Below are positions 13,689 to 20,227 of a stretch of DNA of 20,227 nt, piece by piece (the stretch's first letter is position 1; every line of letters starts with the position of its first letter). Where the stretch lies: positions 1-20,227 of the forward strand of contig CAJJPW010000015.1 in NCBI GenBank assembly GCA_905193725.1, written 5' to 3'. The position numbers and the translations under genes are program-made. The notes beneath the pieces are model-generated. The model had not been told where the DNA came from. It was given only the letters and a program-made list of their open reading frames with translations, and made no database searches. Source of the stretch: an uncultured Eubacteriales bacterium. GTDB lineage: Bacteria > Bacillota > Clostridia > Christensenellales > Christensenellaceae.

Positions 13689-14711
13689 TTAGATATCCAA
13701 AATGACTTTTTGTACATCGTTTTTATGGGTATCGATGTATTGATATGCCTCAGCTACTTGAGTGAGAGGATAGTGATTGGTAATAATGGTGTTTAAGTCC
13801 ACCTTGCCAGATGCCACTAGTTCGATGGCGTCCACATAATCCTCATGGATGTACATGAGTGTGCCCACGAGGGAGTACTCTCTATCCTGTACATTGGCCA
13901 TATTCACTTTTACAGGGTGGCCATATACGCCGACGATGACGATGGTAGTTCCCTTTTCAATGATATCCAGCAGTTGATTGAGCGCCTGTTCGCTGGCAGT
14001 ACACTCGTATACTACATCTACACCATCTGGGCCGAATTCCTCTAAGATCTTCTGGGCCAAATCTGTCTCTTTGGTATTTACTGCCACGTCGATACCGCAC
14101 TTGGTGGCAAGATCTAATTTGAATTGGGAGATGTCTGCGATCATCACTTTACCAGCCCCCATGCCTTTGGCGCTCTGTGCCACTACATTGCCGATGGTAC
14201 CAGCCCCCATAACTAGGACTTTTTTGCCTTTGATATCAGCTGTGCCCCGTTTTACAGCGTGTACGCCTACTGCCAAGGGTTCGATGGCAGAGCCTTCTGC
14301 GTAGGAGATGTTGTCCGGCAGTTTATATAGTAAGCTGGCATCTACCGCATAGTATTCAGAATAAGCGCCGGTATCTTGGCATCCTAAAACTTCTAATTTC
14401 TTGCAGATGTTATACCGATTGTTCTTGCAGTGGACGCATTCACCACAGATTTTTTGTGGGCGCATTACCACCCGATCTCCCTCTTTTACATTGGTGACGT
14501 CGCTGCCTACTTTAACAATTTCGCCAGCGGCTTCATGTCCCATAACGATGGGGAAGGACATAAATGGATGTTCACCATAGTAGGCGTGAATGTCCGAGCC
14601 ACATACACCAGCGGCGTGGACGCGCATGAGCGCCTGATTGCTGGCCACTTCTGGCACAGGGACATCTCTGACTTCAAATGTTTTTACTGCAGTTAAAACC
14701 GCTTGTTTCAT
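13689..14711 (-). CDS. Zinc-dependent medium-chain dehydrogenase (sorbitol/threonine dehydrogenase-like)
   Basis: 340 aa. Catalytic zinc site: Cys37 in GVCGSD, His59-Glu60 in GHEAAG, and a Glu near 143 in AIEPLAV. Structural zinc: Cys89, Cys92, Cys95 and Cys103. Rossmann motif GAGTIG is at about 169-174, followed by VMIADIS, where the acidic residue suggests NAD. The family oxidises secondary alcohols of polyols or threonine; the neighbouring ketose 3-epimerase and SDR favour a polyol, giving a ketose. ATG at 14711 has AAGGAGG upstream. A consensus promoter lies about 310 nt upstream, giving an unusually long leader. It is separated from the epimerase gene by 470 bp with hairpins, so it may be expressed separately. 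Confidence 0.93.
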   Translation of the reverse strand: MKQAVLTAVKTFEVRDVPVPEVASNQALMRVHAAGVCGSDIHAYYGEHPFMSFPIVMGHEAAGEIVKVGSDVTNVKEGDRVVMRPQKICGECVHCKNNRYNICKKLEVLGCQDTGAYSEYYAVDASLLYKLPDNISYAEGSAIEPLAVGVHAVKRGTADIKGKKVLVMGAGTIGNVVAQSAKGMGAGKVMIADISQFKLDLATKCGIDVAVNTKETDLAQKILEEFGPDGVDVVYECTASEQALNQLLDIIEKGTTIVIVGVYGHPVKVNMANVQDREYSLVGTLMYIHEDYVDAIELVASGKVDLNTIITNHYPLTQVAEAYQYIDTHKNDVQKVILDI

Positions 14712-15112
14712 AGGTATTTCCTCCTTAGGGGTTTATAAAGAATTTGCAGAATCCATCATTTTTATCTCAAATGGGAAAGAAAAAAATGAAGATATCCTTG
14801 TTAAAGCATGCATATGCACAGATTGCGTATTCAGAACAAATCGATAAAAAGGCATCATAAAAGAATCTTAACGATATGTTTTTGCAGGAGGATTGTCAGC
14901 CGCTTTACAAGGTAAAAATCCCCTTGTTTTCTGGCATAACAAAACAAACCTCACTTGCTTTGATAAGATTTTTTAAAATGGTAAATAATGTATGCAGGTA
15001 AATTGTTTGGTTGATTGATTTTATTATAGTGAGGATAAGGGGGATTGTCAATTGTTTTTTAGCAATTTGTTTTAAAATATTATCTTTTACTATTATTTGT
15101 ATTCAGATATTC
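14712..15112. promoter_or_regulatory. Long leader region of the zinc dehydrogenase
   Basis: 401 bp without a gene. It contains a consensus promoter at 15023-15051 and an approximately 300-nt transcribed leader. In the leader I see one modest hairpin, ACAAGG-(9)-CCTTGT (14908-14928), and the palindrome TGCATATGCA (14809-14818). No known riboswitch is recognised, and there is no clear terminator for the kinase gene upstream. Confidence 0.6.
15023..15051 (-). promoter_or_regulatory. Perfect consensus sigma-A promoter
   Basis: On the minus strand, TTGACA (15051-15046), exactly 17 nt, TATAAT (15028-15023). Transcription would start near 15016 and read into the zinc dehydrogenase gene. A full consensus match is uncommon for a catabolic gene and implies strong basal activity or tight negative control. 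Confidence 0.85.
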
Positions 15113-16450
15113 TCACTTGGTCAAAGGCATGTTGAGTTGAATATCCGTACCCACCCCTTCTGTACTGTATACATTCATGCCATATTCCTGTCCAAAGTGG
15201 AGCTGAATGCGCTTATGGACGTTGCGCAGACCGACAGAGCTCCCTTTGGAGGAAATGGGATCCTCGCTGGTGCCGCTGAGGGAGTCGTTTAGTGCCTTAA
15301 GTTTTTCGTGGGGAATGCCCAGTCCGTCATCGCGGATGTTAATTACCAACCGTTTTTGGGTAATATGGGCGCAAATTTCAATGTGCCCCCGGCCGAGCTT
15401 CGTCTCCAAACCGTGATAGATGGCGTTTTCCACAATGGGCTGGATGATCAGCTTGGGGATGCGATACTGCAAGGTATCGGGATCTACCAGGTCCACTTTC
15501 TCGAATTTGTTGTTAAAGCGGATGTGTTGAATTAAAAGATAGTTGTCCACATTGGCCAGTTCTTCTTCCAAAGTGACGAGAGCGTTTTTATTGCTAATGC
15601 TATAGCGAAAGAGCTTGGAAAGGGCGTGGGTCATGACCTCGATATCTTTCAGGCCGTAGACAATGGCCTGTCCGCGAATGGACTCCAAGGTATTATATAG
15701 AAAATGGGGGTTTATTTGGCTCTGCAGCGCCTCTAGTTCAGCCTGCTTTTTTGTGAGTTGCGCATTGGACTCCCGGAGCATAAGGGACTTAATGGTGTTG
15801 GTAAGGGAGTTCAAATCGGTAAAAATGGAGTGCAAAGGGCTGGAATCGGATTTTTGGGGCTCCCCAAAATCAAAGTCGATTTCCCCCTTGACTACGCCGT
15901 GAAGAACCCGTTCAATCTGGGTGATGGGTTCATAGATTTGGCGTTTGATGATGAAAAAAATGATGATAAAGATAACGATATAACAAAGAAGAATGAGCAC
16001 AGTGATGAGCATAATATTTGTCTGAGCGGGGGCGACGTAATACGCCGTATAATCCTCGCCAAATGACTGAAGATACACGGTATACCCCTCTGACTCATAG
16101 CGGGAAGAGCCATCGGAAGGTGAGTCCAATACCACATCAGCGGGAACGGTGGAGGAAGAAAAGACAATTTCCCCCTGATCATTTTGCAATATGGTAATGC
16201 CATCGGCAGTAGAGGTGGGCTCTTCACCCAGACGGACAATGCGCTCTAGCTCTCGAAAGGCCAGGGTAGCATCTGTTTGGGCCAGGTCCTGCTGCTGTTT
16301 GGTAAAACTATCGGACAGCACGATGGTGAACACGCAGGGGAGGATCAATAGGATTACGGTATAAAAGATAAAAAGGCGCAGCAAGCTGGACTGTAGAGGA
16401 TTGTTTTTTTTCTTGGCGATTTTTGACTCGTTTTTTTTAGAGAACATCAT
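15113..16450 (-). CDS. Sensor histidine kinase, LytS/YesM family (His_kinase PF06580 type)
   Basis: 445 aa from ATG 16450, which has AGGAGG at 9-nt spacing; an upstream GTG at 16459 is almost on the ribosome site. Two membrane segments (about 22-46 and 145-169) flank an extracellular region of about 100 residues, then a HAMP-like linker, a coiled coil (about 225-245), and the phosphoacceptor motif QINPHFLYNTLE with His249. The ATPase part shows VENAIYHG with Asn342, and RDDGLGIP (373-380). YesM-type kinases often sense carbohydrates, sometimes through a binding protein, and pair with YesN-type regulators such as the one encoded 18 bp upstream. The extracellular domain (about 110 aa) is small. 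Confidence 0.94.
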   Translation of the reverse strand: MMFSKKNESKIAKKKNNPLQSSLLRLFIFYTVILLILPCVFTIVLSDSFTKQQQDLAQTDATLAFRELERIVRLGEEPTSTADGITILQNDQGEIVFSSSTVPADVVLDSPSDGSSRYESEGYTVYLQSFGEDYTAYYVAPAQTNIMLITVLILLCYIVIFIIIFFIIKRQIYEPITQIERVLHGVVKGEIDFDFGEPQKSDSSPLHSIFTDLNSLTNTIKSLMLRESNAQLTKKQAELEALQSQINPHFLYNTLESIRGQAIVYGLKDIEVMTHALSKLFRYSISNKNALVTLEEELANVDNYLLIQHIRFNNKFEKVDLVDPDTLQYRIPKLIIQPIVENAIYHGLETKLGRGHIEICAHITQKRLVINIRDDGLGIPHEKLKALNDSLSGTSEDPISSKGSSVGLRNVHKRIQLHFGQEYGMNVYSTEGVGTDIQLNMPLTK

Positions 16451-16468
16451 AAAAAACACCCTCCTAAA

Positions 16469-18073
16469 TTAATTGCTGTAGAGTTTGCGATATTGGGCAG
16501 GCGTGATACCGGTCATCTTCTTAAAGAGCTTGCTGAAATGCTTAGAATCGTGGTAACCTACCATTTCCGAGATATCCACAATGCGATAGCGTGGATCCTG
16601 CAAAAAGCGCTTAGCCATCTCGATTCGACGGGAGACTAGATATTCGCTGAAGTTTACGCCGGTTTTCCTTTTAAAAACATCGCTGATGTATTTGGGGCTC
16701 AAATACACATGGCTGGCCAGATCATCCAGACTGATGTTCTCGCTATAGTGCTCGTCAATATAATCCTGCAATAGTGTAATGACAGAAGTTGTGGAGTTAT
16801 TATGCGCCTCATGGGTCTGGCGGGCCTCCTGAAGCAGGTTGATGAGGAATTCAGAGATCTGGCTGATGGAATGGCAGGACTCTAAACTCTGCTCTATGTG
16901 ATCTCTTGGATGCTGTTCCTGAAAGGAGGGAGCTACGCTGCACATAGTGGTATAAATCACGTCGATGGTGTGGAGCGCCAGCGTGAAGATCATAGAAGGG
17001 TTGGTGGTATCCTGGCATTTCTCTAAAATTTCATTGATAATGCTCTGGGCATCCGAAGAATCTGCCTGTTCAATATAGCGAATGAGGCGGTTGCGGTACT
17101 GGGCAGTAAACAGGGCAGAGATATCCTGGGTCGTGATTTTTTCCGCCTCGGGGGCGGCAGTGATCACGCGGTTGGTGCCGTGGACAATGCGAGAGCGAAC
17201 GGCGTCTTGGGCTGACTGGAAGGAAATGGAAATTTCCGCAAAGCTATTTTGTGGGGTGCCGACGCCTAGGGTAATGCTGTACCGGTAGATGTTGGGGATC
17301 TGCATGTGGCAGTATTTAAAGGCATCACTCACTAGCAGCTCCACGCTCTTTTGGGACTGAACACTGTAATTGGCAATGCATACCACGGATAAATTGAAGA
17401 GAAAAATGCACACTTCATAACAGGTGGGCTGGAGCTGGTCGTACCATTTGGACTCAATGTGTTTGAGTACATCTCGATTCATATCGGCAGTAGTGGCGAT
17501 ATTTTCATCCAACATAATTTGAAACACCTGAAATATGCCGTCGGCGAAGGTGCTATTGTACTCGCTATTGAGGTAGGCAATGGGGTCTTCCGAGGGCAGC
17601 CTAGCATTTCCTGTAAGATAATTGAGGAAGAAATGGCTAAGAGAATGCCTTTTGCTCTTTTCCAGCTGATTTTGCAAATTGGCCTCTTTTTCAGACTCCT
17701 GATCCAGCTGGGCGCGCAGACGCTTGAGCAGGGCAATTAGGTCATTGGGTTCTACGGGTTTCAATAGATAGTCGAATACACCCTGTTCGATGGCGGACTT
17801 AGCGTAGGAAAAGTCGCTATAACCACTGATGATGACAAATTTGGTATCCAAACCCAACTCGGCTGTGCGCTTAGCTACTTCAAGGCCATCCATCCCCGGC
17901 ATGCGAATGTCGGTAAACACCAGGTCGGGATGGGTCTCGGAGATGAGTTTAATGGCTTCTTGGCCGTTATGTGCCTGTCCAATAATGGTAAAGCCGTATT
18001 TTTCCCAATCGATGATGTTGCAAATGAGCTTACATACCCAGATTTCGTCGTCCACAATAATGGTTTTAATCAT
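16469..18073 (-). CDS. Response regulator with AraC-type DNA-binding domain (YesN family)
   Basis: 534 aa. Receiver domain about 1-125: Asp8-Asp9 in VDDEIW, phospho-acceptor Asp55 in VFTDIRMPGMDG, then VIISGYSDFSYAK and YLLKPVEP. A long middle region (about 130-420) carries no recognised motif, as usual in YesN proteins. The C-terminal ~100 residues form the AraC double helix-turn-helix: ISLDDLASHVYLSPKYISDVFKRKTG and IVDISEMVGYHDSKHFSKLFKKMTGITPAQYR. Its ATG overlaps the end of the upstream ATPase gene by 8 bp, and the kinase gene follows after 18 bp, so all three are co-expressed. Likely targets are sugar genes in this window (inference); none can be proved. Confidence 0.95.
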   Translation of the reverse strand: MIKTIIVDDEIWVCKLICNIIDWEKYGFTIIGQAHNGQEAIKLISETHPDLVFTDIRMPGMDGLEVAKRTAELGLDTKFVIISGYSDFSYAKSAIEQGVFDYLLKPVEPNDLIALLKRLRAQLDQESEKEANLQNQLEKSKRHSLSHFFLNYLTGNARLPSEDPIAYLNSEYNSTFADGIFQVFQIMLDENIATTADMNRDVLKHIESKWYDQLQPTCYEVCIFLFNLSVVCIANYSVQSQKSVELLVSDAFKYCHMQIPNIYRYSITLGVGTPQNSFAEISISFQSAQDAVRSRIVHGTNRVITAAPEAEKITTQDISALFTAQYRNRLIRYIEQADSSDAQSIINEILEKCQDTTNPSMIFTLALHTIDVIYTTMCSVAPSFQEQHPRDHIEQSLESCHSISQISEFLINLLQEARQTHEAHNNSTTSVITLLQDYIDEHYSENISLDDLASHVYLSPKYISDVFKRKTGVNFSEYLVSRRIEMAKRFLQDPRYRIVDISEMVGYHDSKHFSKLFKKMTGITPAQYRKLYSN

Positions 18074-19574
18074 GTTCTAATTCCCCCCAGCTTTGTGTTA
18101 GCGCAAGTAAGTATTCTGGATCCATTTCGGACTTTTTAAACTCGCGAACGGCATAGCCGCCATTCATTACAATTATGCGATCGCATAAATTGGTCATCTC
18201 CTCGATTTCAGTAGAGGCGACGATGATGGAAAAGCCATCCTCTGCTAACTGATATATCATCTCACAAATGAGCTTTTTAGAGGCCAGATCCATGCGCAAG
18301 GTGGGCTGATATAACAGCAGGATTTTTCCATGGCTGGATGCAGCGCATTGGGCCAATTGGATGCGCTGACAAACCCCATAGGGCAGCTTATTTATGGGAA
18401 CATCCAAAAGGGAAAGAGGCAAGCTTGCGCGCTGGGCAAAGGTTTTAGCCAGATGATCCTCTAGCTTTAAATTGATCATGCCGCTGTGGCATACCTTATT
18501 GAGCGCACGCAGCGAGATATTTTGCCGCACAGTCATCGTAGGTACCAGGCCAGAATGCTTCTGTACGCCGGAAAAGTAGGCAATCCCCAGACGATGAGCC
18601 ACTCTGGGATTTTTAATATTCACAGGCTTGCCATCCAAAAGGATTTGCCCCTGGGCCTTCGGAGGAAGACCGCACAAGGTGGTGAGCACTTTACTCTTAC
18701 CCGATTCATATTGCCCCACCAAGCCCAAGATTTCCCCTCGATATAGGCGGAAGTTGATGTCGTGGTAGGCGCTGCTGGTGAGATGGCGCACTTCCAGGAC
18801 CTCTTGAATTTCCCGAGTGAGCCGGGCTTTTTTCGCCTCGTATTGTGTTTTGCCTGCCATTACAGCGATGATCTGCCGCTCGGTACAGGCGGATTTTTCA
18901 TATACGCCGGCGGCGATGCCGTCCCGCAGAATAATCAAACGATCTGCAAAGGCAAGCGCATCTTTGACGCTTTGGGTAAAGTACAGCACGGAATGCTGCT
19001 TCTCTGTCAAAGATCGGATAATCCCCTTTAAGTTGTTTTGTGCCGCAGTAGAATAGGGCAGCAATGGTTCATCTAGTATGAGTAGATGAGGCTCAATATT
19101 TAAGATAGAAGCCAAATCCACTAAAGCCCGCTCCACGCTAGTGAGTTCTCCTGCTAAAAGGTTAACCGGCTTTTTGAGCCCAACTAGCTCCAGCAGCTTA
19201 ATTGCACGAGCGTAGATTTTCTTCTTGGAGATGATGCCAGTGCTTTTTTGATGGATGAGGATGTTTTCCGCAATGCTCAGATCGTTGAGATAATTCAGCT
19301 CCTGATACATGATGCTGATGCCTGCGTCAAGCGCCTGTCTGGGGTTTGAGAACGAGACCTCTTCGCCGTCAAGCAGGATCGTACCGCCGCTCGGCGTGAC
19401 GGAACCAGACAGGATCTTCATAAGCGTTGATTTTCCCGCGCCGTTTTCTCCGGCCAGCGCCAGGATCTGGCCGCGGTCGAGCCGCAGCGAAACGTCGTCG
19501 AGCGCCTGCACGCCGGGATAGCTCTTGCTGATATGCTGCATGCTTAACAGAACATGCTCCATGCTGTTGTTCAC
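18066..19574 (-). CDS. Divergent sugar ABC ATPase with degraded catalytic motifs; composition switch inside
   Basis: 502 aa in the RbsA/MglA architecture. Domain 1: Walker A GENGAGKST (42-50), Q-loop MYQEL with Gln91, a poor signature (LTSVERALVDLA, 144-155), LLILDEP with Glu169, but Gln201 where the switch His normally lies. Domain 2: GQYESGKS (287-294) fits Walker A better than most family members, yet the signature is LPYGVCQR instead of LSGGNQQ, and Walker B ends LLLYQPTLRMD, with Tyr and Gln in place of Asp-Glu. ATP turnover is doubtful; regulation or binding is possible. Start GTG 19574 follows GAGG; ATG 19562 is an alternative. The first ~85 codons (above about 19320) are GC-rich, the rest AT-rich, with no frame break. 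No permease gene accompanies it; it overlaps the YesN regulator gene. Confidence 0.85.
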   Translation of the reverse strand: MNNSMEHVLLSMQHISKSYPGVQALDDVSLRLDRGQILALAGENGAGKSTLMKILSGSVTPSGGTILLDGEEVSFSNPRQALDAGISIMYQELNYLNDLSIAENILIHQKSTGIISKKKIYARAIKLLELVGLKKPVNLLAGELTSVERALVDLASILNIEPHLLILDEPLLPYSTAAQNNLKGIIRSLTEKQHSVLYFTQSVKDALAFADRLIILRDGIAAGVYEKSACTERQIIAVMAGKTQYEAKKARLTREIQEVLEVRHLTSSAYHDINFRLYRGEILGLVGQYESGKSKVLTTLCGLPPKAQGQILLDGKPVNIKNPRVAHRLGIAYFSGVQKHSGLVPTMTVRQNISLRALNKVCHSGMINLKLEDHLAKTFAQRASLPLSLLDVPINKLPYGVCQRIQLAQCAASSHGKILLLYQPTLRMDLASKKLICEMIYQLAEDGFSIIVASTEIEEMTNLCDRIIVMNGGYAVREFKKSEMDPEYLLALTQSWGELEHD

Positions 19575-19609
19575 TCCATTTCCTCGTAATCGTCCGTGAA
19601 AAAGAGGAA

Positions 19610-19626
19610 TGGGGGCAGCGCCCCCA
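19610..19626 (-). repeat. Hairpin between binding-protein and ATPase genes
   Basis: TGGGGGC and GCCCCCA with a 3-nt loop, 18 nt past the binding-protein stop on the minus strand, followed by TTCCTCTTTTT. It could be a leaky terminator or stabiliser, matching the position of the hairpin at 8571-8599 in the other transporter operon. Confidence 0.65.
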
Positions 19627-19644
19627 GATCCCCTTTTCGTTCTG

Positions 19645-20227
19645 TCAGCCCAGATTGTCGCGGGTCAGCATGTACTGCTGCGCATAGTTGTAGACCTCGG
19701 CCTGCTCTCCATGGATAATGCGGACGGCCAGCGGGATCAGGCCCTCGCCGTATTTGGCGGGATCGTAGCAGACCGTGCCCTGGAAGCAGTTGTCCTTCTT
19801 GAGCATCTCAATGCCGACGTCCTCGCCACCGTGGGAAACGATCATGCAGTCGTCGGAGCGCTTCGCCGTCTCGATCGCGGCCAGAACGCCTGCGGAGGCG
19901 GGGTCGGTCAGGACGCCGAAGAGGATCTTCCGGCTGTCGGGATGGGCCGTCAGGAAGTCGGCGGCAGTGGACTGCGCCTTCGTCTCGTCGTTGTTGAAGT
20001 CGATCCAAGTGACCTGATCGTCCGTAAATTCGATCCCGGCCTCCTGCAGCCGGGTCTCCAGGTGCTCCCGCAGCTCCGGCGGCGCGGACCAGGCCATGCC
20101 GCAGTCGGATGTGATGCACCGGGGAACGGAGATCAGTTTGCCCTCCAGCCCCAGGCGGCGGCAGAGCTGCTCTGTGGCGATGGCCCCGGCAGTGGTGTGA
20201 AACGTCACGATCAGCCGGGGGCTTTTT
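19645..20227 (-). CDS. Chimeric ORF: DUF3343-like N-terminus fused to C-terminal part of a sugar-binding protein; cut by window edge
   Basis: The minus-strand frame is open to the window end, so the GTG at 20208 need not be the start. The first ~65 residues (LIVTFHTTAGAIATEQ, GKLISVPRCITSDCGMAW, PPELREHLETRLQEAGI) resemble the small DUF3343 family, with its VPR...CGMAW block. From about residue 70 the protein becomes the second half of a periplasmic sugar-binding protein: VTWIDFNNDETKAQSTA, ILFGVLTDPASAGVLAAIE, MIVSHGGEDVGIEML, GTVCYDPAKYGEGLIPLAVRII, ending YMLTRDNLG. A signal peptide and the first lobe are absent, so it cannot work as a normal binding protein. The join lies near 20000-20035. 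Composition is GC-rich throughout. It precedes the ATPase gene, the usual order for an importer. Confidence 0.75.
   Translation of the reverse strand, partial: KSPRLIVTFHTTAGAIATEQLCRRLGLEGKLISVPRCITSDCGMAWSAPPELREHLETRLQEAGIEFTDDQVTWIDFNNDETKAQSTAADFLTAHPDSRKILFGVLTDPASAGVLAAIETAKRSDDCMIVSHGGEDVGIEMLKKDNCFQGTVCYDPAKYGEGLIPLAVRIIHGEQAEVYNYAQQYMLTRDNLG

Larger units (their letters stand above)
1680..19320. other. AT-richer block between GC-rich flanks
   Basis: G+C counts per 60 bases: 49 in 841-900, 39 in 1621-1680, 17 in 1681-1740, 14 in 9001-9060, 26 in 19201-19260, 25 in 19261-19320, 36 in 19321-19380, 42 in 19441-19500. The change is abrupt at both ends and falls within reading frames. 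This marks either an inserted or recombined segment or an assembly join. No terminal repeats, integrase or tRNA target were seen at the edges. Confidence 0.7.

Noticed and set aside
14712..15016. Known riboswitch in the zinc dehydrogenase leader
   Set aside because: No motif of a riboswitch class I know could be seen; only weak hairpins were found, so it is reported as an unexplained long leader.
16451..16459. GTG at 16459 as start of the YesM-type kinase
   Set aside because: It directly abuts the AGGAGG ribosome site; ATG 16450 is correctly spaced.

Overview
The window looks like Bacillota/Clostridia DNA. Evidence: strong AGGAGG-type ribosome binding sites with some TTG and GTG starts, sigma-A-like promoters, an ACT-domain/PFL-family gene pair, lipoprotein sugar-binding proteins, and NarL- and YesMN-type two-component systems. 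No rRNA, tRNA, CRISPR array or transposase was recognised.

Base composition is mosaic. A block of about 17.6 kb (roughly 1680-19320) is AT-richer than both ends (for example 14/60 G+C in 9001-9060 and 26/60 in 19201-19260, against 49/60 in 841-900 and 42/60 in 19441-19500). Both edges fall inside reading frames of conserved families: the PFL-family fragment on the left and a sugar ABC ATPase on the right. Further out, each GC-rich side holds a second oddity. On the left the PFL protein stops after 71 codons. On the right a DUF3343-like segment is fused in frame to the C-terminal part of a sugar-binding protein. This could be real recombination plus decay, or a chimeric metagenome contig; the sequence alone cannot decide.

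Layout: (1) 1-1500, end of an acyl-CoA ligase gene (+) and two strong terminators. (2) 1506-3085 (-), truncated PFL-family gene, ACT-domain protein, and a membrane-anchored solute-binding protein. (3) 3226-4623 (+), TetR regulator and SGNH hydrolase, then a 470-bp non-coding stretch with several hairpins and a terminator. (4) 5096-7070 (-), NarL-family response regulator and multi-TM sensor kinase, divergent from (5) 7377-11152 (+), a complete sugar importer: lipoprotein binding protein, double ATPase, permease. The divergent region carries two adjacent dyads. (6) 11562-14711 (-), SDR dehydrogenase, ketose 3-epimerase with all metal ligands and substrate contacts of D-allulose (psicose) 3-epimerases, and a zinc-dependent polyol-type dehydrogenase. 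(7) 15113-19574 (-), YesM-type kinase, YesN-type AraC response regulator and an unusual sugar ABC ATPase with degraded catalytic motifs. (8) 19645-20227 (-), the chimeric binding-protein ORF.

Best functional reading (inference): the AT-rich core is a rare ketose/polyol utilisation locus. The sugar or polyol enters through the RbsABC-like importer, two dehydrogenases interconvert polyols and ketoses, and the 3-epimerase inverts C3 of the ketose. No sugar kinase is present, so the route into central metabolism is not closed within the window. One two-component system is placed to control the importer, and the second lies upstream of the enzymes.
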